Shown piece after piece: positions 14,941 to 23,737 of a stretch of DNA of 64,000 nucleotides. Positions within the stretch are counted from its first letter, which is position 1, and every line of letters begins with the position of its first letter. The DNA is from Synergistaceae bacterium (lineage in GTDB: Bacteria; Synergistota; Synergistia; Synergistales; Aminobacteriaceae). The stretch lies in assembly GCA_018436595.1 (NCBI GenBank), contig JAHDLC010000035.1, positions 1 through 64,000 on the forward strand, written 5' to 3'. Below the pieces are notes generated by a model, which saw only the letters and a list, made by a program, of their open reading frames with translations, made no database searches and had not been told where the DNA came from. A program made the translations under genes and the position numbers.

Positions 14941-16305
14941 CTACCAGCCCTTGACCGTTTCGAAGATGCTGTCGGGGATGTCCCCGGCGAAGAAGTCCTC
15001 AAAGGATTCTTCGATGATGTCCATGGCGCTGTCGGCCTGTTCCTTCGTGATCACCAGGGGAGGCTGGATTCTCAGGACGCTTCCGCTGAAGAAGGAGAGG
15101 AGGAGTCCCCTTTCCCAGGCACGGTAGCAGATCTTGGCGGCCGCTTCCCCGTGCCGTTCTTTCGTGTCGCGGTTCTTGACGAGGTCTACGCCGATGGAGA
15201 GGCCGATGCCCCTGACGTCGCCGATGATTTCATATTTTTTCTGCATTTCGAGGAAGCGGTTTTGAATGCGCGCCCCCACGTCCACCGCGTTCTGAAGGAG
15301 GTTTTCCTCCCTGATGACGGAGATGGTGGCCAGCGCCGCCGCGCAGCAGACAGGGCTGCCTGCCGCAGTGAAAAGGTGCGCGGGAGCCTGCCATTTTTCC
15401 ATCAGGTCCGCCCTCGCGACCACGGCTCCGAGGGGCAGGCCGGACGCAATAGCCTTTCCCATGACGATGGCGTCGGGGACCACATCGAAGTTTTCGATGC
15501 CGAACCATTTCCCGGTGCGGCCGAAACCCTGCTGCACCTCCTCAGAGACGAGGAGAATTCCGTATTCGTCACAGAGCTTCCGAAGGGACTGCATGTACTT
15601 CTTCGGCGGAACCACAAGGCCCGAATCACCCTGGATCGGCTCGATTACTATGGCGGCCGTCTCGTCGGGGGGGATGTTCGTGGAAAAGGCGATCCGTATC
15701 TGTTCGATGGCGAAGTCTGCGACCTCATCCCCGGTCATTCCCGGGAAGGGCGTACGGTAAGGGTCGGGATAGGGAACATGGTAAATGTCGGGAAGCAGCG
15801 GACCGAGTCCCCTGTGCATGGGCAGGCTCACGGCGCTCATGGAAAGGGCTCCGTAGGTGCTGCCGTGGTACGCCCTGAGATAGGCAAGGATTTTCGGGCG
15901 GCCTGTTGCGATACGGGCCAGTTTTATGATCCCGTCGTTGGCGTCCGACCCCGCCAGGCCGTAATAGGCCCTCTTGCGGAACGTTCCCGGGGTAATGGAG
16001 AGAAGCTCCTTTGTCAGCTCGATAATCGGTTCATGGTACATGTAGACATGGGTATACAGAATGAGGTCCTCCGTCTGCTTCCGGATCGCCTCCACAACTT
16101 TCGGATGGCAGTGCCCCGTGTTCACCGCACCGGCACTTGCAAGAAAATCGATATACATGTTTCCGTCCACATCTTCAATGGTGGCGCCCCTTCCTCTTCT
16201 GACCACAAGAGGATAATACGGCAGTTTCGCGGCAGGGGACGTAATGGCCCTGTCTTCCTCGACCAGGCGGAGGCAGCGGCTGATATCTCTTTTTCCGGTA
16301 AACAT
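14941..16305 (-). CDS. Class III PLP-dependent aminotransferase or amino-acid racemase
   Basis: 454 residues. Class III landmarks: DVDGNMYIDFLASAGAVNTG, YHEPIIELTKELLSI, GLAGSDANDGIIKLAR, AYHGSTYGALSMS, and the PLP lysine K284 in VMGKAIASGLPLGAVV. The Asp that pairs with the pyridine nitrogen (usual motif DEVQ) is Glu255 here (SEEVQQGFGRTG). This class holds 4-aminobutyrate, ornithine and 2,2-dialkylglycine enzymes as well as broad-specificity amino-acid racemases, so reaction type is open. It is the last gene after ortA-ortB-dctQ-dctM-dctP, behind a terminator-like hairpin. A role in converting the imported substrate, or the alanine made by OrtAB, is an inference. ATG with AAGGAG 11 bases upstream. 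Confidence 0.8.
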   Translation of the reverse strand: MFTGKRDISRCLRLVEEDRAITSPAAKLPYYPLVVRRGRGATIEDVDGNMYIDFLASAGAVNTGHCHPKVVEAIRKQTEDLILYTHVYMYHEPIIELTKELLSITPGTFRKRAYYGLAGSDANDGIIKLARIATGRPKILAYLRAYHGSTYGALSMSAVSLPMHRGLGPLLPDIYHVPYPDPYRTPFPGMTGDEVADFAIEQIRIAFSTNIPPDETAAIVIEPIQGDSGLVVPPKKYMQSLRKLCDEYGILLVSEEVQQGFGRTGKWFGIENFDVVPDAIVMGKAIASGLPLGAVVARADLMEKWQAPAHLFTAAGSPVCCAAALATISVIREENLLQNAVDVGARIQNRFLEMQKKYEIIGDVRGIGLSIGVDLVKNRDTKERHGEAAAKICYRAWERGLLLSFFSGSVLRIQPPLVITKEQADSAMDIIEESFEDFFAGDIPDSIFETVKGW

Positions 16306-16361
16306 TTCGGGTTCATCTCCTTGCAGTTGGTTTCAGGGGCGGCGATTTTCGCGCAACAGTG

Positions 16362-16405
16362 AAAAAAGGCGGGAGGCATGCCGGGCAAACCCGATGCCTC
16401 CCGCC
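16362..16405 (-). terminator. Terminator-like hairpin between dctP and the class III PLP gene
   Basis: A 12-bp perfect stem (GGCGGGAGGCAT 16368-16379 with 16394-16405) is followed on the - strand by TTTTTT. With no clear promoter after it, the class III gene may depend on read-through. Confidence 0.75.
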
Positions 16406-16422
16406 TCTCCAGGGAGCAACGA

Positions 16423-17454
16423 TCAGCGGGCTATGCCCGACTCCTTGTAGATACGGTCCATAAGATCCTTGCCGACGATCTCTTCCATCTTGGGCCACAC
16501 TACCTTACGGACATGGCCCGCTACCGCGTCAAGCTGTTCCTGGGAGAGCATCACGATCTCCCAGCCGTATTCCTTGACGAGCTTCTGACGGTACTCCTCG
16601 TCGGCCTCTTCAGCCCGGGCCCACTGTATTTCCGACTCTTCCTGGGCCGCCTTCAGCATGACGTCCTGGTCTTCCTTGGAAAGCTTGTTCCAGAGGTCCA
16701 TATTGATGGCAAACCACCAGGACTCAAAGAAGTCGTTGTACTGGATCCAGACCTTGTTGACGTCCTTGAACTGCCATGCCTGGAAAGGGGGCCCTCCCAT
16801 CTGGCCGTCGGCGATTCCGGTCTGGATGGCGCTGTAGGCTTCGGCATAGGGTATGGGGGTGGCGATGTAGCCGAGAGCCTCGTAGGTCCACTCGCAGGGC
16901 TTGATGGGCATGACGCGGACCTTCAGGCCGTGGCTGGCTCCCGGTTCGGCGAATTTCTCCGGAACCTTGTTGAGGGAGACGCCGGACATGCCGATGGGAA
17001 CCACGGAAAGGGCCTTGATATTGTGCTTCGCCCACAGGTCCTGGATGATCTTGTAGGCCCAGCCGTCCGGTCCGTAGACCTTCTGGGCTTCCTTCGCGTT
17101 CGTGACGATGTAGGGGAAGTAGTAGGCCAGGTTCAGCTGGGGATCGAAATTCGCGTTGGCCTGGGCCATGCTCATCTCGATGGTGCCGCGCTGGACCATT
17201 TCGAATATCTCGGTCCAGTCCCCCAGGACGCCTCCGGAGAAGACGTCGATCTTGATCCTTCCGTTGGTCCCGTCAAAGACCTTCTGCGCGAACGATTTTG
17301 CCCTCAGGTCATAATCGCTGTCAACGGGATGAACCTGGGCAAGCCGCATCTTGAACTGGGGCTCTGCAGCTGACGAAATCCCGAAGAAGGCGACGAGGAA
17401 CGAAAGAGCAACAAGGCAAACCAGGAGTTTTTTTGTTGTGCCGGTAAACTTCAT
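16423..17454 (-). CDS. dctP: TRAP transporter substrate-binding protein DctP (second system)
   Basis: 343 residues with signal peptide (KKLLVCLVALSFLVAFFGI, cleavage after ISSA). Family signs: FKMRLAQVHPVDSDYDLRAK, IKIDVFSGGVLGDWTEIFEM, GLKVRVMPIKPCEWTYEALG with the ligand-binding Arg, and AEAYSAIQTGIADGQMGGPP. AAAAGGAGGG precedes the ATG at 17454. An upstream ATG at 17532 in the same frame also has AGGAG nearby but would put 26 residues in front of the signal peptide, so I reject it. The ortAB genes in the same operon suggest an amino-acid-like ligand such as 2,4-diaminopentanoate or 2-amino-4-ketopentanoate (inference). Confidence 0.92.
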   Translation of the reverse strand: MKFTGTTKKLLVCLVALSFLVAFFGISSAAEPQFKMRLAQVHPVDSDYDLRAKSFAQKVFDGTNGRIKIDVFSGGVLGDWTEIFEMVQRGTIEMSMAQANANFDPQLNLAYYFPYIVTNAKEAQKVYGPDGWAYKIIQDLWAKHNIKALSVVPIGMSGVSLNKVPEKFAEPGASHGLKVRVMPIKPCEWTYEALGYIATPIPYAEAYSAIQTGIADGQMGGPPFQAWQFKDVNKVWIQYNDFFESWWFAINMDLWNKLSKEDQDVMLKAAQEESEIQWARAEEADEEYRQKLVKEYGWEIVMLSQEQLDAVAGHVRKVVWPKMEEIVGKDLMDRIYKESGIAR

Positions 17455-17576
17455 GCTTTCCCTCCTTTTCTTGATCCGAAAAAAGTTGCTTCCGATTGTT
17501 GTCCGACATGGACTGAACGCTGTTCGAGACATTTTTTCTCCTATCCCCTCCTTTGTCTCACCGGATGACGGTTCAA

Positions 17577-18881
17577 CTACTTGATTCCCATGATCAGCCT
17601 GGGAAGGAAAAGCGAAAGGTCAGGCACATAGGTTGTCAGGATGATGACGGGAATAAACCCGAAGAACATATAGATGAGGGCCGGTTTCAGGTATTCGTCT
17701 ATCTGGACGTTGCCGACCCTGCCTCCGAGATAGAGAATGGGTGCCGTTGGAGGCGTCACGTTGCCGAGGCCCAGGTTCGTCCCGAGAATGGCCGCGAAAT
17801 GAATGGGGTGCACGCCTATCCTCAGCATGAGTGGCATGAGAAGCGGAGCGGCGAGCATGGTTCCGCTCAGGTCGTCCATGAGCATGCCGATGATGATCAG
17901 GAATATGTTCACCATGAAGAGGATGACGTACTTGTTGTCCGAGGTTCCCAGCAGGAAGTTGGCAATTTTCATGGGGACCTGCTGCATGGTGTACAGGCGG
18001 CCGAGGATGGTGACGAAGAACAGCATGAGCACGATGACGCCGCTCGTCGTGGCCGCTGCCTTGAGGGACCGGAAGAATACTGTCATGGTCAGTTCCCTGT
18101 GGACGAAAAAGCCCACGACGATGGCATAGAACACGGCAACGGCGGCGGCTTCCGTGGGCGTGGTGACTCCGCCGTATATGCCCCCGAGGATAATGACGGG
18201 CATGAGAAGGCTCCAGAATCCTTTCTTCCCGGCCTTCAAGACAAGCCTGTTTCTCTCCTTCGGCGGAAGTGGATCGTCCACTTTGATGGCGGGGAATCTG
18301 CCCACCATGAAGTAGTTGATGATGCAGAAAATAGTGGTGGTGAGAATTCCGGGAATCACCGTGGAGAGGAAGCACGCCGCTACGGACTGCTGGGTCACCC
18401 ACCCGTAAAGGATCATGGGGACGCTCGGAGGAATAAGCTGGCCCAGGACCGATGCGCAGCTGAGCATCCCTGTGGAGTAGCCTCTCGGGTAACCCAGCTT
18501 TTCAAGGCGCGGGATCATGATGCCGCCGATGCATGCCACCGCCGAGGAGGCGGTGCCGGAGATTGCGCCGAATATGGCGCAGGCGACGATGCTTGCTGCT
18601 CCCATTCCCCCCCTGAGGCGTCCCAGCATGGAGTTGGCGAAGTTCGTCAGCCGTTCGGCGATGCCCGCGGAGCTCATGAGGGCTCCGGCGATGATAAAGA
18701 ACGGGATGGAGAGAATGGTCAGGGAGTTCAGCCCCCGGAAGCCGATGGTCATGAGGAAGGAGAAGTCCGGGAAATAAATGACCCCCATGTATATGGCCGC
18801 CAGCATGAAGCAGAACGGAACCGGAATTCCGATGACGATGCTGGAAATCAAAATCAAAAGGTCGATGGCTATATGATCCAT
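17577..18881 (-). CDS. dctM: TRAP transporter large permease DctM (second system)
   Basis: 434 residues, about 12 membrane helices. Marks: LLILISSIVIGIPVPFCFML, IPFFIIAGALMSSAGIAERL, AIFGAISGTASSAVACIGGI, LIPPSVPMILYGW, TTPTEAAAVAVFYAIVVG and MLMDDLSGTMLAAPLLMPLM, all positioned as in DctM. It lies between dctQ (21 bases upstream) and dctP (122 bases downstream); this P-last order differs from the first TRAP operon. Confidence 0.92.
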   Translation of the reverse strand: MDHIAIDLLILISSIVIGIPVPFCFMLAAIYMGVIYFPDFSFLMTIGFRGLNSLTILSIPFFIIAGALMSSAGIAERLTNFANSMLGRLRGGMGAASIVACAIFGAISGTASSAVACIGGIMIPRLEKLGYPRGYSTGMLSCASVLGQLIPPSVPMILYGWVTQQSVAACFLSTVIPGILTTTIFCIINYFMVGRFPAIKVDDPLPPKERNRLVLKAGKKGFWSLLMPVIILGGIYGGVTTPTEAAAVAVFYAIVVGFFVHRELTMTVFFRSLKAAATTSGVIVLMLFFVTILGRLYTMQQVPMKIANFLLGTSDNKYVILFMVNIFLIIIGMLMDDLSGTMLAAPLLMPLMLRIGVHPIHFAAILGTNLGLGNVTPPTAPILYLGGRVGNVQIDEYLKPALIYMFFGFIPVIILTTYVPDLSLFLPRLIMGIK

Positions 18882-18902
18882 GATGGTCCTCCTTCGCCGC
18901 CG

Positions 18903-19433
18903 CTATTCATCGTAGGGTGCCCTGGGCAGTGCAAGGCTGGGTTTCCCTGCCGCCTGGCGGATATTGTCGAGCAGTTCGATGAAGAAATAGAACGCCATGA
19001 GCGCTGCGGAAGCAAGAAGGCTCATCTGGGAGTACACCATGGGGATCATCAGGGCCGGAGACCGTTCCCACGACTTGATGGACCATGCGATGTAGTTCCA
19101 GCACCAGTGTGTCATCACGCACGCAAGGATGAATGTGATGAGGGTGACGAAGGTCTGGATCTTGCGGTATGTTCTCTCGTTTTTCATGACGGAGTGGATG
19201 AGGTCCGCCCTGATGTGGTTCCGCTCCCTTGCGCCGGAGGCGGATCCCATCATGTACATCCAGAAGCCGGTCATGGTCGCGAGTTCTTCCACGCCCATGA
19301 GGGGCATCTTGAAGATGTATCGGAGGGCGACCTGTGTCAGCACGAGGGCGACCAGGATAATTGTGCTGGTGATCATTATGAAGTTTTCTATCTTTCTGAG
19401 AAAAATCCAGAGCATGTCAAATATTTTTTTCAT
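18903..19433 (-). CDS. dctQ: TRAP transporter small permease DctQ (second system)
   Basis: 176 residues, four predicted membrane helices, including FIMITSTIILVALVLTQVAL and IQTFVTLITFILACVMTHWC. MPLMGVEELATMTGFWMYMM and ERNHIRADLIHSVM are DctQ-type segments. ATG 19433 has AGGAG eight bases upstream; an upstream ATG at 19451 precedes that site and is rejected. It follows ortB by 30 bases. Confidence 0.88.
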   Translation of the reverse strand: MKKIFDMLWIFLRKIENFIMITSTIILVALVLTQVALRYIFKMPLMGVEELATMTGFWMYMMGSASGARERNHIRADLIHSVMKNERTYRKIQTFVTLITFILACVMTHWCWNYIAWSIKSWERSPALMIPMVYSQMSLLASAALMAFYFFIELLDNIRQAAGKPSLALPRAPYDE

Positions 19434-19463
19434 TCCATCAGCTCCTCGCATTTCCCCTGCGGA

Positions 19464-20870
19464 TCAGAGAGAGTTCAGCACGCCGCTCACAAAATCCGTG
19501 CCGCGGCTCACTTCGTCGGCAAGGAACTGCAGGTCGGTCTCTGAAAGGTCGGAGGGACGGAGTCCCCTGTTCTTGAGCGCGTTCCTGATAAGGGAGGCTC
19601 TCAGCGGATCGAGGTCCACTTCGCGGGCGCAGATCCTGTCCGGGTGAGACGGAAAAACGATGGTTTTTCCCGCTTTTTCGGACGCCGGATCCCCTGTTTC
19701 GATGCGGATCCCGTTTTCCTTCGCGAAGGCGAGCTGGGCGTAATGGTGCTTTCCGGCCCCGGTGTACTCAGTCTCCTGGACGACGATGATCTGGTCCTCG
19801 TCGAATTCTCTCGCGAGAGCAAAGGCGGCCGTCAGGGCAGTATTCCCTGCGGGGCCCCGCTCAAGCCCTTCGAGCACGGCCAGGGCTTCGGTGATATAGA
19901 AGACTTCCCCCTGGTTGACGGTGACATACCGTTCAAGATAGCGCAGGGGCCGGGCGGCGTTGCGGGGAACGTCGGACCGGTCGGGCCACGTGGCGAAAGG
20001 TACGCCGAAGCCCGTGTGCCCCGTGGTGAAGGATTTCAGGTTGAAATCCCTGTCGCTGGCCATGTGAAGTCCTTCCAGGTTGACGCTGGCGCCGATGATC
20101 TTCACATCCTCCGCCCCGGCCTTCCGGAGCCCCCTGGCAGTCCCGGTGACGTTGCCTCCTCCCGCGTGGGTAATGACGACCGCGGCGGGGAGACCACCAT
20201 GAAGCTTCCTGCACTGCTCGGCGATTTCCCAGCCGATGGTCTCGATGCCGGCGATGCTCAGGGGCGTATAAAGAGACGCATTGAAAAAACCGGTTTCTTC
20301 CAGTACCCGCAGCAGGTAATAAAAGAGTTCGGGACCGACGCTCGTCTGGATAACCTCGGCGCCCAGGGCCTCGCACTTTCTCGTCTTCTCGACGATCTCC
20401 GGCTGGCCTCTCCCGAGGCTGTCGAAGACCTCCTGGACGATGATGGTCTTCAGGTTGCGGATATTCGCCTGGGACACCAGGGCGGCGCCGTAGTTTCCGC
20501 TCGTGGCGGCCGCCACGCCGGGAAACCCCTTCGCCTGGGCGAAATGGCACGAAACGGAGGCTCTCCTGTCCTTGAAGCTCCCGGACGGATTTGCGGCCTC
20601 GTCCTTGATCATGATGCGGGCACCCTTTCCCTTCGGAGAAAGAGCCCGTACAGTGCGTGTAAGATTGTGGAGCTCTATGAGGGGGGTATCGCCGACGTGG
20701 GCTTCCCTCTGGATCTTTCGTATTTCGTCCAGGGTATAGCCGTACTGGTTCATCATCCCCTCGTAGTCGAAGGAAAGCTTTCCCTGCTCAAACTGGGCAA
20801 AATCCATGAGAAGGGATTTCTTCATTATTTCGATTTTGCGGGCCATGACGCTTTCATAGGTGTTATTCAT
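19464..20870 (-). CDS. ortB: 2-amino-4-ketopentanoate thiolase, beta subunit
   Basis: 468 residues, fold-type II PLP enzyme related to threonine synthase and cysteine synthase. PLP lysine in DEAANPSGSFKDRRASVS; ATSGNYGAAL follows, and a glycine-rich phosphate loop THAGGGNVTGTARG. OrtAB cleaves 2-amino-4-ketopentanoate with CoA to acetyl-CoA and alanine in the oxidative ornithine pathway of amino-acid fermenters. The identification rests on the pairing with a short OrtA-like gene whose end overlaps the ATG by 8 bases (GGAGG before ATG 20870). Other ornithine genes (oraSE, ord, or-2) are not in the window. Diaminopropionate ammonia-lyase is the main alternative by fold, but it has no OrtA partner. 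Confidence 0.85.
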   Translation of the reverse strand: MNNTYESVMARKIEIMKKSLLMDFAQFEQGKLSFDYEGMMNQYGYTLDEIRKIQREAHVGDTPLIELHNLTRTVRALSPKGKGARIMIKDEAANPSGSFKDRRASVSCHFAQAKGFPGVAAATSGNYGAALVSQANIRNLKTIIVQEVFDSLGRGQPEIVEKTRKCEALGAEVIQTSVGPELFYYLLRVLEETGFFNASLYTPLSIAGIETIGWEIAEQCRKLHGGLPAAVVITHAGGGNVTGTARGLRKAGAEDVKIIGASVNLEGLHMASDRDFNLKSFTTGHTGFGVPFATWPDRSDVPRNAARPLRYLERYVTVNQGEVFYITEALAVLEGLERGPAGNTALTAAFALAREFDEDQIIVVQETEYTGAGKHHYAQLAFAKENGIRIETGDPASEKAGKTIVFPSHPDRICAREVDLDPLRASLIRNALKNRGLRPSDLSETDLQFLADEVSRGTDFVSGVLNSL

Positions 20871-21168
20871 CCGACGTCCTCCATAATGACCGCAAAGCAT
20901 CGCCAAGACCGATAAATTCCGGAATCTGGGGACCAAACGAATGGGTGAAGGGGGGATTTTCCGCCACCAGCGTTCCCTGCAGCACCCGGCCGCAGGTTGA
21001 AACCACAGTTGCAGGCTCTCCGACCGGGGCGTCTTCCTGGAGGATGCCTTTCGCCTTTACCCGGAGGGGAACCCTGCGGGTCTCCGGCGGAAGATGTTCC
21101 GGCCTTTCGCCGGGTTCCAGAAGGATCCATTCAATCTGAACCCAGCTTCCTTTTCTGATAATGTCCAT
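20863..21168 (-). CDS. ortA: 2-amino-4-ketopentanoate thiolase, alpha subunit
   Basis: 101 residues. Small beta-rich protein with KGSWVQIEWILLEPGERPEH, VPLRVKAKGILQEDAPVGEP, and GRVLQGTLVAENPPFTHSFG, as in OrtA proteins that always precede ortB. AAAGGAG lies before the ATG at 21168. The frame is open further upstream to 21321 but without a ribosome site or conservation. It is first in the operon ortA-ortB-dctQ-dctM-dctP-class III PLP gene. Confidence 0.85.
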   Translation of the reverse strand: MDIIRKGSWVQIEWILLEPGERPEHLPPETRRVPLRVKAKGILQEDAPVGEPATVVSTCGRVLQGTLVAENPPFTHSFGPQIPEFIGLGDALRSLWRTSDE

Positions 21169-21312
21169 GATGCCGGTCTCCTTTCTGTGATTCTCGTCAG
21201 GGGGTACAAAAACTGAGGTTTCCAGAAGGCATGTGCGGAAAGCCGGGCCCGTCCTTTTCGGGGCATGGGGGTTCTGGAGCTGTCTCTTTACCGGCACCGG
21301 AATCCTTTTGAT

Positions 21313-21341
21313 ACGATACACCAGATCCGCTTATTTTTCAA
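21313..21341 (-). promoter_or_regulatory. Promoter of the ortAB-TRAP operon
   Basis: On the - strand TTGAAA (21336-21341), 17 bases, TATCGT (21313-21318). About 140 bases of leader precede ortA. Confidence 0.5.
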
Positions 21342-21423
21342 TTCAGACGCCATGAAATGTTTCTTTTGTTTCAGCAATAGTAATAATGCCGTATTTTTAA
21401 TAAAATACCATAACATTCACATA

Positions 21424-21457
21424 AAACATGCCCCCGGAAAGATCCGGGGGCATGTTT
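21424..21457 (-). terminator. Terminator of kbl-tdh
   Basis: A 14-bp perfect stem (AAACATGCCCCCGG, 21424-21437 with 21444-21457), six-base loop, T-rich 3' side on the - strand, four bases after the tdh stop. Confidence 0.9.
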
Positions 21458-21460
21458 GTC

Positions 21461-22405
21461 TTATTTCTTTTCCTTCAGTCGGCGGAGCATGTCCTCTGTC
21501 ATCCGGTCCAGGTCGTACTCAGGGGCGAACCCCCACTCCTCCCGGGCCGCGGTGCAGTCCAGCGAGTCGGGCCAGGATTCGGCGATGCCCTGCCGGAGAG
21601 GGTCCACGTCATACTCCATGGTGAATCCGGGCATGATCTTGCGGATGGACGCGGCGATCTGCTCCGGTTCGAAGCTCATGGCGGAGATGTTGAAGGCGTT
21701 CCGATGGACCAGCTTCGACGGGTCGGCTTCCATGAGCTTCACCACCGCCGTGAGGGCGTCGGGCATGTACATCATGTCCATGTAGGTCCCCTTCGCGATG
21801 AAGCTGGTGTAGCTGCCTTTCTTAATGGCGTCGTAGTAGATGTGCACCGCGTAGTCCGTGGTGCCGCCGCCGGGAAGGGCCTCGTAGCTGATCAGCCCCG
21901 GGAAGCGGAGCCCCCGGGTGTCCATGCCGAATTTTTTGTGGTAGTAGTCGCAGAGCAGCTCCATGGTCACCTTGGCCACGCCGTAGATGGTGGTGGGCCG
22001 CTGGAGAGTGTCCTGGGGCGTGTTCTTCGCCGGAGTCGAGGGGCCGAAGGCCGCGATGGAACTGGGGAAGAAGAAGGCCGCTCCCCGCTCCCGGGCTGCC
22101 TCCAGGGCGGTGCGGGAACCCTCCACGTTGACGTCCCATGACCACTGGGGGTCGGCTTCCCCTCTGGCGGAGAGGACCCCGGCCAGGTGGATCACCGTGT
22201 CCGCCCGGAAAGAACCAAGGAGATCCGAGAAGGCCTTTCCGTCCCTCACGTCGAGCAGCCCGAAGGGGCCGCCCTCCGAGACGGGGCCGGGAACGGCCCT
22301 GCAGTCGGTGGCCAGCACGTTCTCAGCCCCGTAGATTTTCCTCAGGCAGGGGGTCAGCTCGACACCGATCTGGCCGCCGGCTCCCGTAATGATGATTCTC
22401 TTCAT
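21461..22405 (-). CDS. tdh: L-threonine 3-dehydrogenase, short-chain (epimerase-like) type
   Basis: 314 residues of the extended SDR/UDP-galactose-epimerase fold. Gly-rich NAD site ITGAGGQIG; catalytic pair in [20 protein letters not shown] (Tyr-x3-Lys); and the signature [20 protein letters not shown] typical of NAD-dependent threonine dehydrogenases of this fold. It oxidises threonine to 2-amino-3-ketobutyrate. Its ATG overlaps the kbl stop (ATGA), so the two steps are translationally coupled. Confidence 0.92.
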   Translation of the reverse strand: MKRIIITGAGGQIGVELTPCLRKIYGAENVLATDCRAVPGPVSEGGPFGLLDVRDGKAFSDLLGSFRADTVIHLAGVLSARGEADPQWSWDVNVEGSRTALEAARERGAAFFFPSSIAAFGPSTPAKNTPQDTLQRPTTIYGVAKVTMELLCDYYHKKFGMDTRGLRFPGLISYEALPGGGTTDYAVHIYYDAIKKGSYTSFIAKGTYMDMMYMPDALTAVVKLMEADPSKLVHRNAFNISAMSFEPEQIAASIRKIMPGFTMEYDVDPLRQGIAESWPDSLDCTAAREEWGFAPEYDLDRMTEDMLRRLKEKK

Positions 22406-23589
22406 TTGAGAATCCCCATTTCCCTGCCCACGGCGGTGAACTGCTCCACGGCGAACCGCAGGTCATCCTCGGAATGGGCCGCCGAGACCATGGCCCGGAT
22501 GCGGGCGGTTCCCCTGGGAACCGTGGGGAAGACGATGGCGGTGGCAAAAACGCCCCGCTCGAAGAGCTTCGCGCTGAAGGCCTTGGCGTCGGATGCCTCG
22601 CCGATGATCACCGGGGTGATGGGCGTTTCGCTGCTGCCCGTGTCGAAGCCCAGGGCTTTCAGTTCCTTCTTCAGGAAGTCCCCGTTGCTCCACAGCTTCT
22701 TCACCAGGGTCTCGCTCTCCTGGAGAATTTCCACGGAAGCGAGGTTGGCCGCCACGTCGGGAATGGTGAGGGCGCTGCTGAAGAGGTTCGGGCGGGCCTT
22801 CTGGCGCAGGTAGTCCACGAGCACGGCGCTCCCGGCCGCCATGCCGCCCATGACGCCGAAGGCCTTGGACATGGTGCCGATTTCCACGTCAACCCGGCCG
22901 TGGAGGCCGAAATGGTCCACGATGCCCCGGCCGCCCCGGCCGAGGACGCCTTCGCCGTGGGCGTCATCCACCGCCACGATCACGCCGTGTTTCTCGCACA
23001 GCTCCACGATCTCGGGCAGCTTCGCCACGTCGCCGTCCATGGAAAACACGCCGTCGGTGATGAGGAGCTTCTTTCCCTTTACGTCACCGTTCTCCTCGAG
23101 TTTTTTCTTCAGGTCGGCCATGTCGGAGTGTTCGTACCGGACCACCTTCGCCTTCGACAGCCTGCAGGCGTCGATGATGGATGCGTGGTTCAGGGAGTCG
23201 CTGAAGATGAGGTCGTCAGCGCCCCCCGCCAGGGTGGGGATCACCGTGAGGTTGGCGCAGAAGCCGGACTGGATCACGATGGCGGCCTCGGCCCCCTTGA
23301 AGGCGGCGAGTTTTTTCTCCAGCTCGATATGGGGCGACATGGTGCCGGCGATGGTCCTCACTGCGCCGGGACCCACGCCGTATTTATCGGTGTATTCCTT
23401 TACCTTGACGACCAGCCGGGGATCGTTGCAGAGGCCGAGGTAGTTGTTGGAGCAGAGATTCAGGTATTTTTTCCCGTCGATATGAACCCACGCCCCCTGG
23501 GGGCTTTCAAGCGTCCGGATGGTGCCGTAGAGCCCCGCCTGCTTCATTGCGTCGAGCTCTTCCGAGAGGAACTTCATGGGAACGGCCAT
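22402..23589 (-). CDS. kbl: 2-amino-3-ketobutyrate CoA ligase (glycine C-acetyltransferase)
   Basis: 395 residues, alpha-oxoamine synthase family. Signatures: [52 protein letters not shown], the PLP-binding [15 protein letters not shown], and the lysine in [12 protein letters not shown]. It thiolyses 2-amino-3-ketobutyrate with CoA into glycine and acetyl-CoA. The ATG at 23589 has AAAAGGAG; the frame opens earlier at 23658 over the promoter. It is first gene of kbl-tdh; a GntR regulator is divergent. Confidence 0.94.
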   Translation of the reverse strand: MAVPMKFLSEELDAMKQAGLYGTIRTLESPQGAWVHIDGKKYLNLCSNNYLGLCNDPRLVVKVKEYTDKYGVGPGAVRTIAGTMSPHIELEKKLAAFKGAEAAIVIQSGFCANLTVIPTLAGGADDLIFSDSLNHASIIDACRLSKAKVVRYEHSDMADLKKKLEENGDVKGKKLLITDGVFSMDGDVAKLPEIVELCEKHGVIVAVDDAHGEGVLGRGGRGIVDHFGLHGRVDVEIGTMSKAFGVMGGMAAGSAVLVDYLRQKARPNLFSSALTIPDVAANLASVEILQESETLVKKLWSNGDFLKKELKALGFDTGSSETPITPVIIGEASDAKAFSAKLFERGVFATAIVFPTVPRGTARIRAMVSAAHSEDDLRFAVEQFTAVGREMGILK

Positions 23590-23628
23590 GGTAACCACTC
23601 CTTTTCGTTTTTTTGAATCACCGCCCCA

Positions 23629-23658
23629 AGTATGGTAACGAACGGACATCCCTGTCAA
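23629..23658 (-). promoter_or_regulatory. Promoter of kbl-tdh
   Basis: On the - strand TTGACA (23653-23658), 18 bases, CATACT (23629-23634). Two TATAAT boxes on the + strand (23664-23669, 23684-23689) may serve the divergent regulator, though no good -35 pairs with them. Confidence 0.55.
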
Positions 23659-23737
23659 TGGAGTATAATTTCCATGGCCTTCCTATAATCTTCGCGGAAA
23701 AAATATATTATTCCGGCTGCACCAAGGAGGAATTCCC

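Noticed and set aside
17455-17532. N-terminal extension of the second DctP from ATG 17532
   Set aside because: It would bury the signal peptide; the internal ATG has the stronger ribosome site.
17553-19544. 663-codon frame antisense to the second dctM-dctQ
   Set aside because: Same reason: complement of two real membrane-protein genes.
21336-21360. Sigma-54 promoter before ortA
   Set aside because: TGGCGTCTGAATTGAA has the -24 GG but lacks the GC of the -12 element; the TTGAAA/TATCGT pair fits better.
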